Assembly: GCA_023864145.1 (NCBI GenBank)
Contig: JAIVER010000060.1
Coordinates: 1-7,178 of the forward strand
DNA from: Thiohalomonas sp.
GTDB taxonomy: Bacteria > Pseudomonadota > Gammaproteobacteria > GRL18
Direction: 5' to 3'
Length of the DNA stretch: 7,178 nt
Notes under the pieces: model-generated
Database searches by the model: none
Told to the model about the DNA's origin: nothing
What the model saw: only the letters and a program-made list of their open reading frames with translations
Part shown: piece by piece, positions 1-7,178 of the stretch
Layout of the letters: the number at the start of each line of letters is the position of its first letter
How positions within the stretch are numbered: position 1 is the first letter of the stretch
Translations under genes and position numbers: made by a program

Positions 1-336
1 AAAGGAACGAGTGACACCAGGATAAATGATGGGAATCAGATCTTCTATGGCACGGATGCTATTAGGTGCCATAATCGACAACGCAATAATGCTACGTTCC
101 AGTTCTACTTGATCAACCGTGATGGTACGGGCTTTTAGTTACTCCTGTGTTTGACTGAAATGGTGGAATAAAATTTCTGCGGTATTTTCCTGAACACGAT
201 AGAGTGTGGGACGAGATAAACCATACTCTTGACTCATTTGAGTCACTGAACCATGTAACCCTTGGTTTGCCAATACCTTTGCTCTAAACTCTATTTTCTG
301 GGAAGTCCTTAAATCAGTGTTATGCAAGCCTGTCAC
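1..336 (-). pseudogene. Helix-turn-helix, transposase-like gene, interrupted by an in-frame stop; 3' end lies outside the window
   Basis: The frame opens with GTG at 336 and gives 65 codons up to a TAA at 139-141. It then stays open in the same frame for another 46 codons (beginning LKARTITVDQVELERS, ending PIIYPGVTRSF) to the window edge, so two parts of one longer protein appear to be separated by a nonsense codon. A single change such as GAA to TAA would explain it. Residues about 29-49 (GSVTQMSQEYGLSRPTLYRV) have the spacing of a helix-turn-helix, including the G-L-S turn, as found at the N-terminus of many transposases and of some regulators. The start is supported by an AGGAG box 8 nt upstream. 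No catalytic domain lies inside the window, so the transposase assignment is an inference from the N-terminal type and general resemblance. Alternatives are a regulator fragment, a short functional HTH protein of 65 aa, or a sequencing error at the stop. It lies downstream of ligA on the same strand but is 138 nt away and is probably unrelated to that operon. Confidence 0.5.
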
Positions 337-344
337 GGGTATTG

Positions 345-349
345 CTCCT
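345..349 (-). promoter_or_regulatory. Shine-Dalgarno box of the left-edge HTH gene
   Basis: The minus strand reads AGGAG, then 8 nt, then GTG. This is the strongest ribosome binding site in the window and it decides the GTG start at 336. It also suggests that the reading frame was once, or still is, translated. Confidence 0.6.
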
Positions 350-428
350 GGATAAATTCTCTGGTAACAATATTATCTCAGAACACGGGTTTGATGACTT
401 TCTTTTTTATTGCTAAGCTCAGAAAACT

Positions 429-460
429 GTAAAGCGGGGTTGAGCTGTCCCCTTTTTTAC
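429..460. terminator. Imperfect hairpin between ligA and the HTH gene; weak terminator or element-end candidate
   Basis: GTAAA (429-433) can pair with TTTAC (456-460), and GGGG (436-439) with CCCC (449-452), around a 9-nt loop and with an unpaired internal segment. On the plus strand the GC stem is followed directly by six T, as in an intrinsic terminator, but the known genes run on the minus strand, where the stem is followed only by AGTTTTCT. A second 6-bp inverted pair, AGCTCA (416-421) and TGAGCT (441-446), overlaps it. It could end the smc-zipA-ligA transcript, stop antisense transcription into ligA, or be the boundary of the inserted element to its left. The GC stem is only 4 bp, so this is a weak call. 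Confidence 0.3.
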
Positions 461-474
461 CATAAGTTTGCATG

Positions 475-3523
<3,049 letters not shown>

Positions 3524-3527
3524 AATT

Positions 3528-6500
3528 TTAGCTTTCTACCATATCAACAGCTTCGTGAATATCCACATCAACAATCCTTGAAACACCGGGCTCTTTCATT
3601 GTAACACCACATAGATGATCCGACATTTCCATCGTTGTTTTGTTGTGGGTAATATAAATAAATTGAACTTGAGCAGACATCTCTTTAACCAGAGCACAAA
3701 AACGTCCAACATTGGCTTCATCAAGTGGTGCATCCACTTCATCTAACATACAAAACGGAGCCGGATTCAGTTCAAATATGGCAAAGACAAGCGATACTGC
3801 TGTCATTGCCTTTTCGCCACCCGATAACAGGTGGATAGTGCTATTTCTCTTTCCTGGAGGGCGTGCCATAATAGTTACCCCGGTATTAAGCAAATCATCA
3901 CCGGTCAGATCAAGATAAGCATGACCACCACCAAATAATTTGGGAAATAATTTCTGCACGCCCGTATTAATTTTATCAAAAGTTTCTTTAAATCGTGTTC
4001 TGGTTTCACGATCAATTTTGGCAATAGCACCTTCTAAGGTATCTAAAGCACTGAGTAGATCATCATTTTGTGCATCGAGGTATTGCTTACGTTCTGATTG
4101 CTCTTTAAATTCATCAATTGCTGCCAGATTAATGGAACGCAGACGTTGAATGCGCTGCGCCAGCTCATTCACTTCCGATTTCCAGACCGATTCGCTGGCT
4201 TCCTGCGGCATACCAAGAAAAAGTTCTTCTAATGAAAACCCGGATTCATCGACTTGTTCATACAGAGTCTGACGACGAACCATAAGTTCTGAAGAGGCAA
4301 TACGAATACTTTCAAGCTCTGAACGTAATGATTGTAATCTCCTTTCTACCTGAGCTCGCTTTGGATCAAATTCTCTCAATGCATGATCGAGTTCTTCAAC
4401 TTTTTGGCGTGCCTGAGTTAATTGATCTTCCACGACAATACGCGATTCAAGATGGCTTTGCAGTTCATCCGTCAATTGCTGTACTGGATTATCATCTTCA
4501 AGCATCATATCTAATAATTGCTGACGTCTTCTTGAAAGTTGTTCTAATTGCCCTGTTAACCGGAGCATGCCCTGCTCGGTTGAGGCAAGTTCAGTTTTTA
4601 TACCGCGTAACCGGATTTCAAGTGCATGACTGCGTTCTCTGTTTCCTCTGGCTTTTATACGCATTTCATCAAGCTGACTACGATGTAAATCACGTTCTTG
4701 AGTTAACTCGTCACGTTGTTGTGAAAACTCATCAATCATTTCCAGAGCAACATGAAGCTGCTCTGTAGATTCTTCAATAAAAATTTTTTCTTCAACCAAT
4801 TGTAGTTCAACTTCTTTTATTTCACCATGAATACGTGCATCACGGTTATTGATCTGCTCCAGACGAGATTGTTTAGCACTTAATTGTGAACGAATTTCAG
4901 ATAATTTTCGATTTTGCTGATTAAATTCTGTTTGTAAATTTTCCCGATTATGCTCAATCTCACGCTGTTGATTACGCCCCTGCTCTATTTGTTCACTCAG
5001 CTCATAAAGCAATTGCGAAAGTTGTTTGTAATGCTCATTAAGCTCTTTGATTTCCTGTTCTCTGGCAAGAACGCCGCCTTTTTGATCCGTATCTTTTATA
5101 ACTCTGAGCCAATTGGGCCCAAGCCAGATACTATCACGAGTAATAATTGACTGATTAAGCTGAAGGTGTTGTCTATGTCTCATTGCTGCTGATAAATCAT
5201 CGGCCGCATAAACACCCTGTAAATAGGGCTGAATAAGATGGGTAGCACCTTCCACATAATCTTCTAAAAAGGCTAATTCAATATTTGATGCATTATTTAA
5301 TGACTGCTCTGATAAATCCGACGATACATCTAAACGAGTTTCTATAAGAGTCAGATTAGATTTTTCAAGCGGTTCAAGTTGCTGCAATAAAGGTTCTATA
5401 GTTTCAACACAAGTGGCTTCAAGATAATCGCCTAACAGACACTCAACCGCTTGCACCCAATTTCCTTTAACGCTGATTTGCTCAGCAATGCGTGGGTTAT
5501 CAACGATATTTTGATGTTCCATCCATTGCTTAAGTGATTTATCATTTTTACCAAGAGCTGCCTGTTGTAAAGCCTCAAGAGATGCTTTACGACCCTGTAA
5601 TGATTGTAATTGACTGCGCTGTTTATCTAAGTCATTAGTTAATGAATGATTTTCATCTCGAATCGTTTGAATATGTTCACGTTCCTGATCCAGTTGATAC
5701 TGCAAGGTTAATGTTATATCTTCTGACGCTATGGCTTCACTCTCAAGAATTAACAGTGACTCTTCTAAGTGGGTAGTGGACAGTTGTTTAGCTTCATCTT
5801 CGAGTTTTTCAATGCGTCGTTGTTGATTGTTGATATTTTGTTCAAACTGACTGATTTTACTTCTTTCAATTTGAGCAGTATGGGAAGGTTCATGTGAGAG
5901 TTGATTAAATTCATCCCAGCGTAACTGCCAATCTTGCATTGAATATTCATAATCAGACAGCATTTGTCTTGATTGTCCTTCCAGTTCACTGGCTTGCTCA
6001 AAATCAGGCTCAATTTCCAGTAATTGATTATTCAGTGAATCCAGCTTTTCATTATCTTCTGAAATATGGAGATTCATATTTTCAAATGAACGCTCAACCT
6101 CTTCTAAATCTTCTTTATGCTGCTGATTTTTTTCTTTAGTATGCGTAATAGCCTGCTCAACACGAGCGATCTCAGCACCCACACGATAAAAATTACCTTG
6201 TACGGTATTAAAAGAATCGTTGGCATCAATATGCAGCTCACGAGATTCCTCTATACCTGCCTCAATAGTACGCAGCTCGGCAGTTTGCTGCTCCAGAGTA
6301 ATTTCTTTTTCTCGTATCTGAGCGTCCTGCTCTTTAGCTTTGACATCAATTGCTTCCCAGCGAAGTGCCTGAAGTTGTGCTTTTTTTAAGCGCTCATCTT
6401 TTTTTAGTTCAGTATAATGTTCAGCAGTTCGCGCCTGACATTGCAAGTGAGCAATTTGTTTATCCAGCTCCAGGCGCACATCATCAAGTCGTTCAATATT

Positions 6501-7067
6501 TTCCCGAGTATGCCGGATTCTGGTTTCTGTTTCTCTTCTACGTTCTTTATATTTGGATACACCCGCTGCTTCTTCAATATAGACTCGTAATTCTTCAGGC
6601 TTGGATTCAATTAAACGAGAAATCATGCCCTGTTCAATAATAGAATAACTTCTTGGCCCCAGACCAGTACCAAGAAATAAGTCAGTCACATCACGGCGAC
6701 GACAGCGAACATTGTTTAAATAGTATTGAGATTGAGCATCACGATTAACCGTTCTTTTTACAGAAATATCATTATATTTTGCATATTCGCCCGTAATAGT
6801 GCCGTCAGAATTATCAAATAATAACTCAACCGTACATTGCCCTACAGACTTGCGACCAGATGAACCATTGAAGATGACATCGGTCATGGATTCGCCGCGC
6901 AGATTTTTTGCAGAGCTTTCACCCATCACCCAGCGTACCGCATCAATAGTATTGGATTTACCACAGCCATTAGGGCCCAGAATACTCACTAGATCGCTTG
7001 GAAAAGATAATACAGTCGGATCGACGAAAGATTTAAAACCAGCGAGTTTAATTTTGCTTAAGCGCAT
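3528..7067 (-). CDS. smc: Chromosome segregation protein SMC
   Basis: SMC is the ATPase core of the bacterial condensin SMC-ScpAB, which loads on DNA and extrudes or tethers loops to organise and separate sister chromosomes. The 1179-aa product has the full architecture. The N-terminal half-head has Walker A GPNGCGKSN (31-39), and a first coiled-coil arm spans about 170-510. The hinge spans about 515-655, including GNWVQAVECLLGDYLEATCVE (535-555) and GPNWLRV. The returning coiled-coil arm spans about 665-1000. The C-terminal half-head has the ABC signature LSGGEKAMT (1081-1089), Walker B FCMLDEVDAPLDEAN (1105-1119, catalytic E1110) and the switch histidine in YITHNK (H1141). Every catalytic element is intact. 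The length fits bacterial SMC (about 1150-1190 aa) and not MukB (about 1490 aa). The ATG at 7067 gives the canonical MRLSKIKLAGFKSF opening, although no well-placed Shine-Dalgarno precedes it: GGA directly abuts the ATG and AGAAG is 13 nt away. The ScpA and ScpB partners are not in this window. It is the first gene of the smc-zipA-ligA cluster. Confidence 0.97.
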   Translation of the reverse strand: MRLSKIKLAGFKSFVDPTVLSFPSDLVSILGPNGCGKSNTIDAVRWVMGESSAKNLRGESMTDVIFNGSSGRKSVGQCTVELLFDNSDGTITGEYAKYNDISVKRTVNRDAQSQYYLNNVRCRRRDVTDLFLGTGLGPRSYSIIEQGMISRLIESKPEELRVYIEEAAGVSKYKERRRETETRIRHTRENIERLDDVRLELDKQIAHLQCQARTAEHYTELKKDERLKKAQLQALRWEAIDVKAKEQDAQIREKEITLEQQTAELRTIEAGIEESRELHIDANDSFNTVQGNFYRVGAEIARVEQAITHTKEKNQQHKEDLEEVERSFENMNLHISEDNEKLDSLNNQLLEIEPDFEQASELEGQSRQMLSDYEYSMQDWQLRWDEFNQLSHEPSHTAQIERSKISQFEQNINNQQRRIEKLEDEAKQLSTTHLEESLLILESEAIASEDITLTLQYQLDQEREHIQTIRDENHSLTNDLDKQRSQLQSLQGRKASLEALQQAALGKNDKSLKQWMEHQNIVDNPRIAEQISVKGNWVQAVECLLGDYLEATCVETIEPLLQQLEPLEKSNLTLIETRLDVSSDLSEQSLNNASNIELAFLEDYVEGATHLIQPYLQGVYAADDLSAAMRHRQHLQLNQSIITRDSIWLGPNWLRVIKDTDQKGGVLAREQEIKELNEHYKQLSQLLYELSEQIEQGRNQQREIEHNRENLQTEFNQQNRKLSEIRSQLSAKQSRLEQINNRDARIHGEIKEVELQLVEEKIFIEESTEQLHVALEMIDEFSQQRDELTQERDLHRSQLDEMRIKARGNRERSHALEIRLRGIKTELASTEQGMLRLTGQLEQLSRRRQQLLDMMLEDDNPVQQLTDELQSHLESRIVVEDQLTQARQKVEELDHALREFDPKRAQVERRLQSLRSELESIRIASSELMVRRQTLYEQVDESGFSLEELFLGMPQEASESVWKSEVNELAQRIQRLRSINLAAIDEFKEQSERKQYLDAQNDDLLSALDTLEGAIAKIDRETRTRFKETFDKINTGVQKLFPKLFGGGHAYLDLTGDDLLNTGVTIMARPPGKRNSTIHLLSGGEKAMTAVSLVFAIFELNPAPFCMLDEVDAPLDEANVGRFCALVKEMSAQVQFIYITHNKTTMEMSDHLCGVTMKEPGVSRIVDVDIHEAVDMVES

Positions 7068-7087
7068 TCCGTTATTTTATCTTCTAA

Positions 7088-7105
7088 ATTGGGTATATAC
7101 CCAAT
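7088..7105. repeat. Perfect 18-bp palindrome 20 nt upstream of smc
   Basis: ATTGGGTATATACCCAAT is its own reverse complement over all 18 bases and ends 20 nt before the smc start codon. On the minus strand TTGATT overlaps its upstream edge and could be a -35 box, but no convincing -10 box lies at 16-18 nt. TATATA at its centre could itself be a -10, but it lacks a good -35. It could be an operator for a dimeric regulator acting on the smc operon, a short hairpin in the mRNA leader, or the terminus of a small dispersed element, since the outward sequence TATACCCAA resembles the ends of some enterobacterial intergenic repeats. The palindrome is certain; its role is not. Confidence 0.55.
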
Positions 7106-7131
7106 CAACTTGAAAATGCAGGATCGAACAC

Positions 7132-7172
7132 TTGGAAATTATCATTAATTCGAGAATCTAATGATTTTCCAA
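7132..7172. repeat. Imperfect 41-nt inverted repeat upstream of smc
   Basis: TTGGAAA (7132-7138) pairs with TTTCCAA (7166-7172), ATCATTA (7141-7147) with TAATGAT (7159-7165), and ATTC (7148-7151) with GAAT (7154-7157). Only a TT bulge, a C bulge and a 2-nt GA tip are left unpaired, so 18 base pairs form within 41 nt. It is AT-rich and has no T-tract on either side, which argues against a standard terminator for an upstream gene. Such near-complete palindromes occur in miniature inverted-repeat elements and in ERIC-type intergenic repeats. The element may extend beyond the right edge of the window, so its limits cannot be set here. Confidence 0.5.
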
Positions 7173-7178
7173 TGCTCG

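Noticed and set aside
4328..4768. 146-codon open frame on the plus strand, antisense to smc
   Set aside because: It lies wholly inside the second coiled-coil arm of an intact smc. Low-stop antisense frames are expected opposite Glu/Gln/Leu-rich coiled coils. No independent ribosome site or domain is visible.
3528..7067. Possibility that the large coiled-coil ATPase is MukB or a Wadjet JetC-like defence protein
   Set aside because: Its length, the GPNGCGKSN Walker A, the LSGGEKAMT signature, a typical SMC hinge and the housekeeping zipA-ligA neighbours all fit chromosomal SMC. No MukE/F or JetA/B/D partners are present.
7106..7178. A defined sigma-70 promoter for smc
   Set aside because: Several AT-rich hexamers exist, but no pair has both a good -35 and a good -10 at 16-18 nt, so I did not call one.

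Overview
The window is an AT-rich stretch (roughly 40% GC by eye) of a gammaproteobacterial chromosome. It is dominated by three housekeeping genes, all on the minus strand and read in the order smc -> zipA -> ligA. ZipA is essentially confined to Gammaproteobacteria. A true SMC (1179 aa, with a normal SMC ATPase head) rather than MukB argues against the MukBEF-carrying orders (Enterobacterales, Vibrionales, Pasteurellales). The best placement is a non-Muk gammaproteobacterium of low to moderate GC, for example among the sulfur oxidiser, methanotroph or Pseudomonas-like lineages. I cannot name a genus from the sequence alone.

Layout from the right edge, in the direction of transcription. Positions 7068-7178 are non-coding and contain a perfect 18-bp palindrome and a long imperfect inverted repeat; they may hold the smc promoter, a small dispersed repeat, or both. 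smc fills 3528-7067. After a 4-nt gap comes zipA (2498-3523). ligA (475-2505) overlaps the end of zipA by 8 nt (ATGCCTAG). The tight spacing supports one transcription unit with translational coupling. Positions 337-474 are non-coding and hold a hairpin that may mark the end of the operon or the edge of an inserted element. At the left edge (1-336) is the 5' part of a helix-turn-helix, transposase-like gene on the same strand. It has a good ribosome binding site but a TAA stop after 65 codons, and the frame then stays open for 46 more codons to the window edge, so it looks like a decayed mobile-element gene.

The three intact genes serve chromosome segregation (SMC), division-septum assembly (ZipA anchoring FtsZ) and replication or repair ligation (LigA). 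They do not form one biochemical pathway, but the cluster is a known conserved arrangement in gammaproteobacteria. I found no undescribed system here. The parts worth a second look are the two flanks: the interrupted left-edge gene and the palindromic DNA upstream of smc.
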